Assembly (NCBI RefSeq): GCF_019511525.1
Contig: NZ_JAEUAT010000001.1
Span: forward strand, 124,001-188,000
Direction: 5' to 3'
DNA length: 64,000 nt
Source of the DNA: Rhizobium cauense
GTDB taxonomy: Bacteria; Pseudomonadota; Alphaproteobacteria; Rhizobiales; Rhizobiaceae
Below are positions 25,158 through 34,612 of this stretch, piece after piece. The notes below the pieces were generated by a model. The model did no database searches. It saw only the letters and a program-made list of their open reading frames with translations, and was not told the origin of the DNA. Position numbers and translations under genes: made by a program. The stretch's first letter is position 1; each line of letters starts with the position of its first letter.

Positions 25158-25691
25158 ATGAACTGGACAGACGAGCGCGTTGAAAAACTGAAGAAGCTTT
25201 GGTCCGAGGGCCTTAGCGCCAGCCAGATCGCAGCACAACTTGGCGGTGTAAGTCGCAATGCCGTCATCGGCAAAGTCCACCGTTTGAGTTTGCCCGGCCG
25301 AGCCAAGGCCGGAGGCTCGACGACGACTGTCAGAACGCCCAAGCGCACCACATCCGCGCCGCGCGCTCCGAACTATGCATCTCGCGTCACCACGCGCACC
25401 GTCACCCGCCAGCAGGGTGCGACGATGCTCAAGGAAGAGATCGAAATCGATGCTATCGAGCAAGTCAGCTTCCGCCCGGCCGCAAACGTGGTCGTTCCGA
25501 TTTCCCGCCGCCTCGGCCTGACGGAACTGACCGAACGCACCTGCAAGTGGCCGGTCGGTGATCCGCTGAAGGACGACTTCCACTTCTGCGGCTGCGAATC
25601 TCCGGATAATTCCCCGTATTGCACGTACCACCAGCGTATGGCGTACCAGCCGGTCAACGAGCGCCGCAAGGCAGCCAACCGGGTCGCCTGA
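25158..25691 (+). CDS. gcrA: Cell-cycle regulator GcrA
   Basis: A 177-residue GcrA. The N-terminal DNA-binding helix set is nearly invariant: MNWTDERVEKLKKLWSEGLS, then AAQLGGVSRNAVIGKVHRL. A variable linker follows, and then the C-terminal sigma70-interacting domain (RTCKWPVGDP, DFHFCGCESPDNSPYC). In Caulobacter, GcrA binds RNA polymerase-sigma70 and activates promoters with methylated GANTC sites, driving S-phase genes. Its own promoter here is rich in GANTC. The gene is followed by a strong terminator and convergent phoB. Confidence 0.97.
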   Translation: MNWTDERVEKLKKLWSEGLSASQIAAQLGGVSRNAVIGKVHRLSLPGRAKAGGSTTTVRTPKRTTSAPRAPNYASRVTTRTVTRQQGATMLKEEIEIDAIEQVSFRPAANVVVPISRRLGLTELTERTCKWPVGDPLKDDFHFCGCESPDNSPYCTYHQRMAYQPVNERRKAANRVA

Positions 25692-25718
25692 CCCGGAAGC
25701 CGGATAAGGACACAAGAA

Positions 25719-25743
25719 AACGGGCCCTCGCGGGCCCGTTTTT
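25719..25743. terminator. Bidirectional terminator between gcrA and phoB
   Basis: AACGGGCCC-TCGC-GGGCCCGTT followed by TTT on the plus strand and, on the minus strand, by TTCT after the stem. The 9-bp perfect stem lies between two convergent genes and can end both transcripts. Confidence 0.85.
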
Positions 25744-25774
25744 CGTTGAAGCAGTATGGAGGTCGAGGGAAGCC

Positions 25775-26458
25775 TCAGGCTTCCATGGAGTATCCGGCAC
25801 CACGCACGGTGCGGATGACGTCCTGCATGTTGGAGAAGTTCAGCGCCTTGCGCAGGCGGCCAACGTGCACGTCGACAGTACGCTCATCGACATAGATGTC
25901 GTGACCCCAAACGCCGTCGAGCAACTGCGAACGCGAGAAAACGCGCCCCGGTGACGCCATCAGGAACTCGAGGAGACGGAACTCGGTCGGGCCGAGGCGA
26001 ACTTCGCGGCTCTTGCGATGAACGCGGTGCGTCTCGCGGTCGAGCTCGATGTCGCCGCACTTCAAGAGCGTCGAGAGTACCTCGGGCTTGGCACGACGCA
26101 GCATGGCCTTGACGCGGGCGACAAGCTCCGGCGTCGAGAACGGTTTGACGACGTAGTCATCGGCGCCGGTGGAGAGGCCGCGAACGCGTTCGCTTTCCTC
26201 GCCGCGCGCTGTCAGCATGATGATCGGCAGGCGCTCGGTTTCCGGCCGCATGCGCAGGCGGCGGCAGAGTTCGATGCCCGACACGCCCGGGAGCATCCAA
26301 TCGAGGATCAGCAGGTCCGGCGTGCGTTCCTGCAGCCGGATCTCGGCCTCGTCGCCGCGCAGGATGGTATCGACCTCGAAGCCTTCAGCTTCAAGGTTAT
26401 AGCGAAGAAGCACGCTCAGCGCTTCTTCATCTTCAACGACAGCTACTTTGGGTATCAT
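25775..26458 (-). CDS. phoB: Phosphate regulon response regulator
   Basis: A 227-residue OmpR-family regulator. The receiver has VAVVEDEEALS and the phosphoacceptor Asp-53 in LLILDWMLPGVSG. The C-terminal winged helix includes GPTEFRLLEFLMASPGRVFS and YVDERTVDVHVGRLRKAL. Phosphorylated by PhoR, it binds Pho boxes and activates pst and other genes when phosphate is low. It is the last gene of the phoR-pstSCAB-phoU-phoB cluster, 36 bp after phoU. Confidence 0.97.
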   Translation of the reverse strand: MIPKVAVVEDEEALSVLLRYNLEAEGFEVDTILRGDEAEIRLQERTPDLLILDWMLPGVSGIELCRRLRMRPETERLPIIMLTARGEESERVRGLSTGADDYVVKPFSTPELVARVKAMLRRAKPEVLSTLLKCGDIELDRETHRVHRKSREVRLGPTEFRLLEFLMASPGRVFSRSQLLDGVWGHDIYVDERTVDVHVGRLRKALNFSNMQDVIRTVRGAGYSMEA

Positions 26459-26494
26459 TCGTTTCGGTCTCCTGGGGGCACGGTCGCGGAACGA

Positions 26495-27208
26495 TTATTC
26501 CGTGACGGCGCCGACGGTGTTGGCGGTATCGTCCTTCGGACGTTCGCCTTCCGGCTGGGCACCGGTGGCCATGTAATAGATGGTTTCGGCAATGTTGGTC
26601 GCGTGGTCGCCGATACGCTCGATGTTCTTGGCGCAGAACAGAAGATGCGTGCAGCTGGTGATGTTGCGCGGATCTTCCATCATGTAGGTGAGCATCTCGC
26701 GAAACAGCGAGGTATACATCGCGTCGATTTCCTCGTCGCGTTCGCGGATCGACTTTGCCTTGTCGGCGGCCCGGCTCGTGTAGACGTCGAGCACTTCCTT
26801 CAGCTGGACGAGTGCCAGTTCGGAGAGATGCTCGAGGCCGCGAGCGAGCTTGCGCGGCACGCCGGCGCTCTGGACGGCAATGACGCGCTTGGCGGTGTTC
26901 TTGCCAAGATCGCCGACGCGCTCGAGGTCAGCCGCAATGCGGATCGAGCCCATGATTTCGCGAAGATCGGCGGCCATCGGCTGGCGACGGGCGATGGTAA
27001 CGATCGCCTTGTCACCAACCTCGCGTTCGGCGTGATCGAGGATCACGTCGTCGGAGATGACCTTCTGGGCCAGAGCCGTGTCGCCGTTGACGAGGGCGCG
27101 AACCGCATCCGAGACCATCTGCTCGGCCAAACCGCCCATTTCCGAGATACGGCGGGACAGGAACTTCAGATCGTCATCGTAGGCAGAAAAGATATGTGTC
27201 GATGCCAT
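26495..27208 (-). CDS. phoU: Phosphate signalling protein PhoU
   Basis: A 237-residue PhoU: two three-helix bundles with the metal-binding motifs (SDDVILDHAEREVGDKAI and RIGDHATNIAETIYYMATG). It couples the Pst transporter to PhoR, keeping the kinase off when phosphate is sufficient. The start at 27208 (MASTHIFSAYDDD) has AAGGAT about ten bases ahead; an ATG three codons earlier has that site almost on top of it and is less likely. It lies 43 bp after pstB. Confidence 0.96.
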   Translation of the reverse strand: MASTHIFSAYDDDLKFLSRRISEMGGLAEQMVSDAVRALVNGDTALAQKVISDDVILDHAEREVGDKAIVTIARRQPMAADLREIMGSIRIAADLERVGDLGKNTAKRVIAVQSAGVPRKLARGLEHLSELALVQLKEVLDVYTSRAADKAKSIRERDEEIDAMYTSLFREMLTYMMEDPRNITSCTHLLFCAKNIERIGDHATNIAETIYYMATGAQPEGERPKDDTANTVGAVTE

Positions 27209-27251
27209 AGGGCTCATCCTTGAATATGGTGAGGGTTACCGACGCCGGCGA

Positions 27252-28067
27252 TCAACCGAAGCGGCCCATGATGTAATCCTGGGTGCGCGGGTCATCCGGG
27301 TTGGTGAACATCTTGTCGGTATCGTTCTCCTCGACGAGGTTGCCGAGGTGGAACATGGCCGTGCGCTGCGAAACGCGGGCGGCCTGCTGCATCGAGTGCG
27401 TCACGATGACGATGGTGTAGTTCTCGCGCAGCTCGTGGATCAACTCCTCGACCTTCGCCGTCGCGATCGGATCGAGGGCCGAGCACGGCTCGTCCATCAG
27501 GATCACTTCAGGGCTGACCGCCACTGCGCGGGCGATGCAAAGGCGCTGCTGCTGGCCGCCGGAAAGACCGGTGCCTGCTTCATGAACGCGATCCTTCACC
27601 TCGTTCCACAGACCGGCGCGCTGCAGGCTGTGTTCGACGATCTGGTCCATGTCGGCCTTCGACTTGGCGAGGCCATGGATGCGCGGACCATAGGCGACGT
27701 TCTCGTAGATCGTCTTGGGGAACGGGTTCGGCTTCTGAAACACCATGCCAACACGTGCGCGGAGCTCCACGACGTCAATATCAGGATCGTAGATATCGTC
27801 GCCATCGAGCGTGATCTTGCCGGTGACGCGGCAGTTTTCGATGGTGTCGTTCATGCGGTTCAGGCTGCGCAGGAAGGTGGACTTACCACAACCCGACGGC
27901 CCGATGAGCGCTGTCACGGTATTCTCGCGGATGTTCAGCTTCACGTCGAAGAGCGCACGCTTCTCGCCGTAGTAAACCGAGACGTCCTGGCCGATCATCT
28001 TGTAGGGAATGGTATTCATCTTCTGATCAACCGCTTTCTCAACTGCTGCTTCCGTCAACATGTTCAT
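27252..28067 (-). CDS. pstB: Phosphate ABC transporter ATP-binding protein
   Basis: A 271-residue ABC ATPase. It has Walker A GPSGCGKS (about residues 56-63), the PstB-specific Q-loop region [20 protein letters not shown], signature LSGGQQQR, Walker [14 protein letters not shown] and the switch His in [13 protein letters not shown]. It powers high-affinity phosphate import with PstA and PstC at the inner membrane. Spacing to pstA is 14 bp. Confidence 0.98.
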   Translation of the reverse strand: MNMLTEAAVEKAVDQKMNTIPYKMIGQDVSVYYGEKRALFDVKLNIRENTVTALIGPSGCGKSTFLRSLNRMNDTIENCRVTGKITLDGDDIYDPDIDVVELRARVGMVFQKPNPFPKTIYENVAYGPRIHGLAKSKADMDQIVEHSLQRAGLWNEVKDRVHEAGTGLSGGQQQRLCIARAVAVSPEVILMDEPCSALDPIATAKVEELIHELRENYTIVIVTHSMQQAARVSQRTAMFHLGNLVEENDTDKMFTNPDDPRTQDYIMGRFG

Positions 28068-28081
28068 AATGTCTACTCCGT

Positions 28082-29404
28082 TTACCAGCGGCGCTCAAAG
28101 CGACGACGCAAGAGGATGGCTCCGAGGTTCATGACGATCAGGAACAGGAGCAGGACGATGATGGCGCCAGAGGTACGCTCGACGAAAGCGCGCTCGGCTT
28201 CGTTGGCCCACATGTAGACCTGCACCGGAAGAGCCGTCGACGGATCCATGGGGGTTGCCGGGGCATTGGCCACGAAAGCGACCATGCCGATCAAGAGGAG
28301 CGGCGCGGTCTCGCCGAGCGCGTGCGCCAGGCCGATGATGGTGCCGGTCAGGATGCCGGGCATCGCAAGCGGCAGCACATGATGGAAGACCATCTGCATC
28401 TTCGAAGCGCCAAGACCCAGAGCCGCAGCGCGGATCGACGGCGGGACGGCGCGCAGAGCAGCACGGGTCGCGATGATGATCGTCGGCAGCGTCATCAGCG
28501 TCAGCACCAGACCGCCAACCAGCGATGCGGAACGCGGCAGACCAGCGAAGTTGATGAAGACTGCAAGGCCAAGCAGACCGTAGACGATCGAGGGAACGGC
28601 CGCGAGGTTGTTGATGTTGACTTCGATCAGGTCCGTCAGCTTGTTCTTCGGCGCAAACTCTTCGAGGTAGATCGAAGCGGCAACGCCGATCGGCAGCGAA
28701 AGGACCAGGACGATCAGCATCAGGTAGAGCGAGCCGATCAGCGCGACGCCGAGACCGGCCGCCTCGGGACGGCTGGAATTGCCGTTTACGAAAAGCCCAG
28801 TGTTGAACTGCTTGTGCAGCGCGCCGCTTTCGGCCAGCTGGTTCATCCAGCCAACCTGCCTGTCGTTCACCTTGCGGTTCTTCTCGTCGACCTTAAGATC
28901 GATCTGCCCCTTGTTGGCGGAGTCGATGTTGGCGTCGGCCAGCAGCGTCACATTGACGGTCTTGCCGATGAGGGACGGGTCGGCGACGACCATGTCGCGC
29001 AACTGGATGGGAGCTCCCTTGGAGATCATCGCGGCCGCGTCACGGACCTCAGGGCGGCTCGACGCATTGATACCAAGCGCTTTGACCATCGCATCGCGGA
29101 TGAGCACCGGATAGTTGGCGGCAACGAGCACCGACGGATCGGTCGCGCGCTTGTTGTTCGGGTCGAGCGTCTTCTCGCTGAACTCGATCGGCAGCGTGAT
29201 CGCCGTCTGCTGGAAGGCCGTGTACCCCTTGCTGATGACGCTCGTGAGCAGGATCGCCAGGAAGATCAGGCCGAAGGAGATTGCCGCAATGCCATAGGCA
29301 CGGAAGCGGCGTTCGGCTGCGTAACGGCGCTTGAGGCCGATATCGCGGCGTTCAGGTGCCTTGGAGACAACGACACCCTGAACCGGAGAAACAATATCCG
29401 TCAT
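28082..29404 (-). CDS. pstA: Phosphate ABC transporter permease PstA (with DUF3333 N-terminal domain)
   Basis: A 440-residue permease, longer than the E. coli form (about 300), because a DUF3333-type periplasmic domain is inserted between the first helix ([20 protein letters not shown]) and the core. The core carries [20 protein letters not shown], the EAA loop [20 protein letters not shown] and five or six helices. Its ATG overlaps the pstC stop by 4 bp (ATGA), giving translational coupling. The frame is open upstream of 29404, but that is pstC territory. Confidence 0.95.
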   Translation of the reverse strand: MTDIVSPVQGVVVSKAPERRDIGLKRRYAAERRFRAYGIAAISFGLIFLAILLTSVISKGYTAFQQTAITLPIEFSEKTLDPNNKRATDPSVLVAANYPVLIRDAMVKALGINASSRPEVRDAAAMISKGAPIQLRDMVVADPSLIGKTVNVTLLADANIDSANKGQIDLKVDEKNRKVNDRQVGWMNQLAESGALHKQFNTGLFVNGNSSRPEAAGLGVALIGSLYLMLIVLVLSLPIGVAASIYLEEFAPKNKLTDLIEVNINNLAAVPSIVYGLLGLAVFINFAGLPRSASLVGGLVLTLMTLPTIIIATRAALRAVPPSIRAAALGLGASKMQMVFHHVLPLAMPGILTGTIIGLAHALGETAPLLLIGMVAFVANAPATPMDPSTALPVQVYMWANEAERAFVERTSGAIIVLLLFLIVMNLGAILLRRRFERRW

Positions 29405-30882
29405 TCGTACTGCTCCCGGTATTTGCGCACGATGTAGAGCGCATAGATGTTGAGGCAAAGCGTGATGAAGAACAGCGTGATGCCCAAAGCAAATGCAACG
29501 AGCGTCTGCGGCGACGTGAACTCAAGGTCGCCGGTCAGCTGGTTAACGATCTTGACCGTCACCGTCGTCATCGGCTCGAACGGATTGATCTGGATGCGGG
29601 CGGCAACACCGGCGGCGAGCACGACGATCATCGTTTCACCGATGGCGCGTGAGGCGGTCATCAAGAGAGCACCGACGATGCCGGGAAGCGCTGCTGGAAG
29701 CACGACCCTCTTGATCGTTTCCGAGCGCGTTGCGCCGAGACCGAGCGAACCGTCACGCAGGGCGCGCGGGACGGCCGTGATGATGTCGTCCGACAGGGAC
29801 GAAACATACGGGATCAGCATGATGCCCATGACGATACCTGCGGTCAGAACGCTCTGCGCCTGAATGAAATTCGCATAATTGCCAGTCAGGAGACCACTGA
29901 CCTGCGCGGACAGATCACGCAGGAACGGACCGACCGTGACGAGGGCGAAGAAGCCGTAAACGATCGTCGGAATACCGGCGAGAACTTCGAGCAGCGGCTT
30001 GGCAATCGAGCGGACCTTCGGTGCTGCGTACTCAGCCATATAGATCGCAGCGAAGAGACCAACGGGCGCCGCCACCAGCATGGCAACGAAACCGATGTAG
30101 AGCGTGCCGAGCAGGAGCGGTATCAAGCCGAACTGGCCGAACGACGAGCTGCCGGCGCCGGCAAAGCGGGGATCCCACACCGTTCCGAAGAAGAAATCCG
30201 CAGCGGGAACAGCCGCGAAGAAATGGGCGGCCTCCGTCAACATCGACAGGACGATGCCGATGGTCGTCAGGATGGCGATCGAGGATGCCAGGAGCAGGCC
30301 CCAGAGCATAACGCGCTCGACGCGGTTTCGTGCGCGGAAGCGCGGAGCGATCTCGCGAAGTGCATAGAAAGCACCGGCAACGGCGAGGACAAAGACGATC
30401 GCCGTCATGACCAGGCGGCTGGAGCCGGTTTCGGCGTTCAGCTTCTGGGCCGCTTCGATCATATAGGGTTGCGGCTGGCCTGCGAGCGGAACGCCCTTGG
30501 CCGCGAGCTTGGCCTGGAGACCAGCCGGATCGCCGGCAGCGCCGCTGATCTCGTCCGACGTCAACAGCGGCAAGCCGCGCGCGATCGCGCTGACCATGCC
30601 GTAGTTCAAGTTCTGCTGGGCGGCGGGCTGCGCCTTGATGTCGTCCGGAAATGATCCGCGGATTGAGGACTCGATGATCGAGGGGCTGATCGCCAACCAG
30701 GCGCACAGCACGATCAGCGCCGGCAGGACCGTCCAGATCGCCGCATAGGCGCCATAATAGCCCGGCCGCGAATGCAGTGCGGAGGATTTGCCCCCGGCAA
30801 GCGCCGTGGCGCGGCTGCGCGCTGCCAGGTAGGCAACGGTGCCCAGCACCACAAGACACAAGAGTATGATGGATGTACTCAT
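29401..30882 (-). CDS. pstC: Phosphate ABC transporter permease PstC (long form)
   Basis: A 493-residue permease. After an N-terminal helix (TSIILLCLVVLGTVAYLAAR) and a second one there is a long periplasmic segment, the PstC N-terminal extension common in alphaproteobacteria. The core has IPLLLGTLYIGFVAMLVAAP and the EAA motif region VPRALRDGSLGLGATRSETI, where the ATPase docks. The start at 30882 (MSTSIIL) precedes the first helix; the ribosome site is weak. A 151-bp gap with a stem-loop separates it from pstS. Confidence 0.95.
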   Translation of the reverse strand: MSTSIILLCLVVLGTVAYLAARSRATALAGGKSSALHSRPGYYGAYAAIWTVLPALIVLCAWLAISPSIIESSIRGSFPDDIKAQPAAQQNLNYGMVSAIARGLPLLTSDEISGAAGDPAGLQAKLAAKGVPLAGQPQPYMIEAAQKLNAETGSSRLVMTAIVFVLAVAGAFYALREIAPRFRARNRVERVMLWGLLLASSIAILTTIGIVLSMLTEAAHFFAAVPAADFFFGTVWDPRFAGAGSSSFGQFGLIPLLLGTLYIGFVAMLVAAPVGLFAAIYMAEYAAPKVRSIAKPLLEVLAGIPTIVYGFFALVTVGPFLRDLSAQVSGLLTGNYANFIQAQSVLTAGIVMGIMLIPYVSSLSDDIITAVPRALRDGSLGLGATRSETIKRVVLPAALPGIVGALLMTASRAIGETMIVVLAAGVAARIQINPFEPMTTVTVKIVNQLTGDLEFTSPQTLVAFALGITLFFITLCLNIYALYIVRKYREQYE

Positions 30883-30997
30883 TCGTTGAGGTCCCCAGGC
30901 CCTTTGATTCCAAAAGCGGAAACGGCAGGCGGACCGTCCGGCTTTCAAACTTGGAGAAGTTCAAGCCCTGTCCCGACAGACGCCTGGACAAGGCAAT

Positions 30998-31025
30998 GCC
31001 GGCGCGATCTGGCGATCGCGCCGGC
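30998..31025. other. Long GC stem-loop between pstS and pstC
   Basis: GCCGGCGCGATC-TGGC-GATCGCGCCGGC forms a perfect 12-bp stem 9 bases after the pstS stop. With no T-run it is likely to stabilise the pstS 3' end or cause partial termination, giving more binding protein than permease. Confidence 0.7.
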
Positions 31026-31033
31026 AAAGTCAA

Positions 31034-32068
31034 TTACATGGTCTTGCCGTCTTCGACAGACTTGCGGATCGCATCGCGCTCTGCGTCCGGAGCGGCAACG
31101 AGGCCGTATTCAACGAGCGGGCTATCAGGACCGATCATCTGCTCGGAAACGAAGAAGTTGACGTATTCCTTCAGACCCGGGATGACGCCGAGATGTGCCT
31201 TCTTGACGTAGAAGAACAGCGGGCGGGAAACCGGGTACGTGCCGTTGGAGATGGTTTCCGTCGACGGAACGATACCGTTGACGGTCGCAACCTTCAGCTT
31301 GTCGGCGTTGTTTTCATAGAAGGAAAGGCCGAAGACGCCAACGCCGGTCTTGTTGGCAGCGATGCGTGCCAGCGTTTCCGGATAGTCACCGTCGATGTCG
31401 ACGGCAGCGCCGTCCTTGCGGACCGCGACGCAAGCCTTGGTCTGAGCGGCCTTGTCGGTGATTTCCTTGGCGATCACGTCGAGAGCGCCTGATGCCTTGC
31501 AGCCAGCCTGAAGAACGTTCTGTTCGAAGACTTCGCGGGTGCCGTGCTTTTCGCCCGGGATGTAGGCAGCGATATCAACAGCCGGGAGAGCCGGGTTGAC
31601 TTCCGACCACTTCTTGTAGGGGTTGGCGACGAGCTTGCCGTCAACAACGACCTGAGCAGCCAGAGCCTTGTAGATGTCGGCCGGAACGTAGGCGACGTCA
31701 GGGTTCGACGAGTCGGTTGCGAAGACGATGCCGTCGTAGCCGATCTTGACTTCCTGGATGTCGGTTACGCCAGCGGCCTTGCAGGCTTCCAGTTCCTTGG
31801 CGTTGATCGGGCGCGAAGCGTTGGCAACGTCGATGGTGTCAGGGCCGACGCCCTTGCAGAATTCCTTGAGGCCAGCGCCCGTGCCGCCCGATTCGACGAC
31901 CGGCGTCTTGAAGTCTGTGAAGGTTTCACCGAAGGTTTCGGCAACGATCTTGGCGTAAGGCAGGACGGTGGACGAGCCAGCAACCTGAACCTGGTCGCGA
32001 GCAGCGGCCGCGCCAGCGAAAGCGGCGGAAGCGGCAAGTGCGGCGACCGTGAGTTTAAAAGCGTTCAT
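31034..32068 (-). CDS. pstS: Phosphate ABC transporter periplasmic binding protein
   Basis: A 344-residue periplasmic phosphate receptor. The signal peptide is cleaved after AAAARA (FKLTVAALAASAAFAGAAAA). The mature protein starts VQVAGSSTVLPYAKIVAETF, carrying the phosphate-binding SST loop, and continues with PVVESGGTGAGLKEFCKGVG and GEKHGTREVFEQ. It delivers phosphate to PstCA. A candidate Pho box precedes it, so it likely has its own PhoB-activated promoter within the phoR-phoB cluster. Confidence 0.97.
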   Translation of the reverse strand: MNAFKLTVAALAASAAFAGAAAARDQVQVAGSSTVLPYAKIVAETFGETFTDFKTPVVESGGTGAGLKEFCKGVGPDTIDVANASRPINAKELEACKAAGVTDIQEVKIGYDGIVFATDSSNPDVAYVPADIYKALAAQVVVDGKLVANPYKKWSEVNPALPAVDIAAYIPGEKHGTREVFEQNVLQAGCKASGALDVIAKEITDKAAQTKACVAVRKDGAAVDIDGDYPETLARIAANKTGVGVFGLSFYENNADKLKVATVNGIVPSTETISNGTYPVSRPLFFYVKKAHLGVIPGLKEYVNFFVSEQMIGPDSPLVEYGLVAAPDAERDAIRKSVEDGKTM

Positions 32069-32181
32069 AACAATCTCCCGGGCATATAGCGGTCTGAGTG
32101 CGGCCTTGAGCGGCCCTTGACGGTGCCGTCTTCATCAGCGGCCCACTCTCTTTAGCCCCTGATGACCAGAGCTTTTATGTC

Positions 32182-32205
32182 ATTTTGACGAAACATTTGT
32201 GACAG
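32182..32205 (-). promoter_or_regulatory. Candidate Pho box upstream of pstS
   Basis: On the minus strand, CTGTCAC-AAAT is followed by 7-mers GTTTCGT and ATGACAT at 11-bp spacing. The first repeat and spacer fit the PhoB consensus (CTGTCAT-AAAT-CTGTCAT) well; the second and third are degenerate. It lies about 115 bp upstream of the pstS ATG in a 200-bp AT-rich gap. Confidence 0.5.
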
Positions 32206-32267
32206 CTTATGTATCTGAATTATTTTACAAAAATTACATACGACCGCTAGATGCCTACAGTTTTATG

Positions 32268-33587
32268 TCAAAACCGCACGGTAAAGCTCGTTCCCTTGCC
32301 AACTTCGGACTTCACGATCAGGCGGGCGCGATGGCGCGTCAGGATGTGCTTGACGATGGCAAGGCCGAGACCAGTGCCCTTCTTGGAACGGCTGTCCTCG
32401 ATGCTGACACGGTAGAACCGCTCCGTGAGGCGCGGCACATGCTCAGCCGGAATGCCCGGCCCCTTGTCGACGACCGTAACCTCCACAGGTTCACCTGAAA
32501 CATTCTTCAGGAAGACATCAACCGTCTTACCCTCCTGCCCATACTTGCAGGCGTTTTCCATGAGGTTTTCAAAGACCTGAACCAGTTCGTCGCGATCCCC
32601 GAGCACCTCCGCCTTGCCCTCGGGAAGATGGAGCGCAATCTCAACACCAACGTCATTTGCAAGCGGCACCAGCGAGTCCCTGACGTGCCCGAGCAGCGGA
32701 ACAAGATCGACTTTCTCGTCGGGGGCTATATGCGACTTCAGTTCCAGCCGCGATAGCGACAAGAGGTCATCAACCAGACGGCTCATGCGCGTCGTCTGAT
32801 CCAGCATGATGCCGAGGAAGCGCTCCTGCGCCTTCGCATCATTCCTGGCAGGCCCCTGGATGGTCTCGATGAAGCCGCGGAGCGACGCCAAAGGCGTGCG
32901 CAATTCGTGGCTTGCGTTAGCAACGAAGTCAGAGCGCATCCGATCGATACGGCGCACTTCGGAAATGTCCCTGAAGGAAAGCAGGAAGAAGCGCTCGTCC
33001 GTAGGCTGCTGCCCGTCAAGTTCCACTGGCGCGCTGCGGACGATGTAAACGCGCTCGGACGGCAACCGTTCGGAGTGCTCGATCTGGTTGGGAGCATTGG
33101 TCGCGATCGTTTCACCGATCATGTCGAGGATGCCCGGTGAGCGCAGGCGCGCAGAAATATGCGCGCCGATGGCGGCCTCCCCGAAGGCCTTTTCTGCTGC
33201 GCGGTTCTGATAAAGCAAGGAGGCATCGCCGGAAAGCACCATGACGGGAATATCGAGCGCCGCCAGGGTCGCCGACACCTCTCCGAGGCGGCTGCGCGAG
33301 ATATCAACGACCTCGGGCACGGGCTCCTGCCGCTCTTCCCGAACCACCGGTGGAGCATGCCACAGCGCCGTGGCAACCATGACCGTCAAAAGACCCAGCA
33401 CCGCCCATTTGTTGGCGCCTGCGGCAAGAGCGATCAACGCGGTCAGCAATGCCACCAGCAGGACCGCGCGCTCCTGCCGAATGCGCGCAATCACGCTACG
33501 TGTCCATGGCGTCTCGTCTTCCAACTGTCCCTCGCAATCCCGACTCGTGCTTTTGTCTTCAAACTCTGCCTGATAGCCGCGAATCAT
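32268..33587 (-). CDS. phoR: Phosphate regulon sensor histidine kinase
   Basis: A 439-residue membrane kinase. Two hydrophobic segments (about residues 40-57 and 62-76) anchor it with almost no periplasmic loop, as in other PhoR. A PAS domain follows (VSATLAALDIPVMVLSGDAS), then the dimerisation/H-box NASHELRTPLAS with His-227, the N-box FENLMENACKYG and G-boxes VDKGPGIP and GTGLGLAIVKHIL. It phosphorylates PhoB when phosphate is low. It is the first gene of the cluster. The start is uncertain because no ribosome site precedes the ATG at 33587. Confidence 0.95.
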   Translation of the reverse strand: MIRGYQAEFEDKSTSRDCEGQLEDETPWTRSVIARIRQERAVLLVALLTALIALAAGANKWAVLGLLTVMVATALWHAPPVVREERQEPVPEVVDISRSRLGEVSATLAALDIPVMVLSGDASLLYQNRAAEKAFGEAAIGAHISARLRSPGILDMIGETIATNAPNQIEHSERLPSERVYIVRSAPVELDGQQPTDERFFLLSFRDISEVRRIDRMRSDFVANASHELRTPLASLRGFIETIQGPARNDAKAQERFLGIMLDQTTRMSRLVDDLLSLSRLELKSHIAPDEKVDLVPLLGHVRDSLVPLANDVGVEIALHLPEGKAEVLGDRDELVQVFENLMENACKYGQEGKTVDVFLKNVSGEPVEVTVVDKGPGIPAEHVPRLTERFYRVSIEDSRSKKGTGLGLAIVKHILTRHRARLIVKSEVGKGTSFTVRF

Positions 33588-33729
33588 GACAGAAATTTTC
33601 GGGCGCAGCCAAGAGACAAAAAGCTTGCGACGGCAACGAACAGAAATTTCTCCGATCTGAAAGATGTTTGATTTTCAAAAGAAAATATGATCGCCTATGG
33701 TCGACGACGCCCAGAGCGGGGGAGAAGCC

Positions 33730-34611
33730 ATGGCCGATGATGTCGAAAGCAGAGCCGTCGAACTGGATATCCGGGGAAAGAAGCGTGTCTTCGACGTGGA
33801 CGATCCCGTCCTGCCGGACTGGGTGGACGAGGAGGCACTGCAATCCGGCGGCTACCCCTACAACAAGAAGCTCCACGAAGAGGAATATCTCGAGGACCTG
33901 GAGAAGCTGCAGATCGAACTGGTGAAGGTACAGTTCTGGCTGCAGGCCACCGGCAAGCGCGTGATGGCTCTCTTCGAGGGGCGCGACGCAGCCGGCAAGG
34001 GTGGTGCGATTTCCGCCTCGTCGGCGCATATGAACCCACGCCTTGCCCGCGTGGTGGCCTTGACCAAGCCCACGGAGCGCGAAGCCGGCCAGTGGTATTT
34101 CCAGCGCTACATCGCACAGTTTCCGACCGCGGGAGAATTCGTTCTCTTCGACAGATCCTGGTACAACCGCGCGGGCGTCGAGCCTGTCATGGGCTTCTGC
34201 ACGCCCAAGCAATATGAAGACTTTCTGAACCAGACGCCGCAACTCGAGAAAGTCATCGCGCACGAAGGCATCTTCTTCTTCAAGTTCTATCTCGACATTG
34301 GTCGCGAGATGCAGCTGAAGCGGTTCCATGACCGGCGGCACGATCCGCTCAAGGTCTGGAAGCTGTCTTCGATGGATATCGCAGCGCTGACGAAATGGGG
34401 CGACTACAGCGAAAAACGCGACCGGATGCTGAAGGAAACGCATACGGAATTCGCGCCCTGGACCGTCATCCATGCCAACGACAAGCGACGAGCCCGGCTG
34501 AACCTCATTCGTCACATGCTGAAGTCGATGGACTACGACGGCAAGGACAAGGATGCGATCGGCAAGCTCGACGACAAGATCATCGGCTCGGGCCCCGGCT
34601 TCCTGAAGTAG
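33730..34611 (+). CDS. ppk2: Polyphosphate kinase 2 (class I)
   Basis: A 293-residue PPK2 that uses polyphosphate to phosphorylate nucleoside diphosphates (or the reverse). Walker A is [13 protein letters not shown] and the Walker B region [20 protein letters not shown]; the lid [19 protein letters not shown] is conserved. The sequence closely resembles the structurally studied S. meliloti enzyme as I remember it. GGGGGAG supports the start at 33730; an ATG 33 bp upstream has none. It is divergent from phoR, linking polyphosphate turnover to phosphate signalling, and its stop is 1 bp from the convergent next gene. Confidence 0.93.
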   Translation: MADDVESRAVELDIRGKKRVFDVDDPVLPDWVDEEALQSGGYPYNKKLHEEEYLEDLEKLQIELVKVQFWLQATGKRVMALFEGRDAAGKGGAISASSAHMNPRLARVVALTKPTEREAGQWYFQRYIAQFPTAGEFVLFDRSWYNRAGVEPVMGFCTPKQYEDFLNQTPQLEKVIAHEGIFFFKFYLDIGREMQLKRFHDRRHDPLKVWKLSSMDIAALTKWGDYSEKRDRMLKETHTEFAPWTVIHANDKRRARLNLIRHMLKSMDYDGKDKDAIGKLDDKIIGSGPGFLK

Positions 34612-34612
34612 C

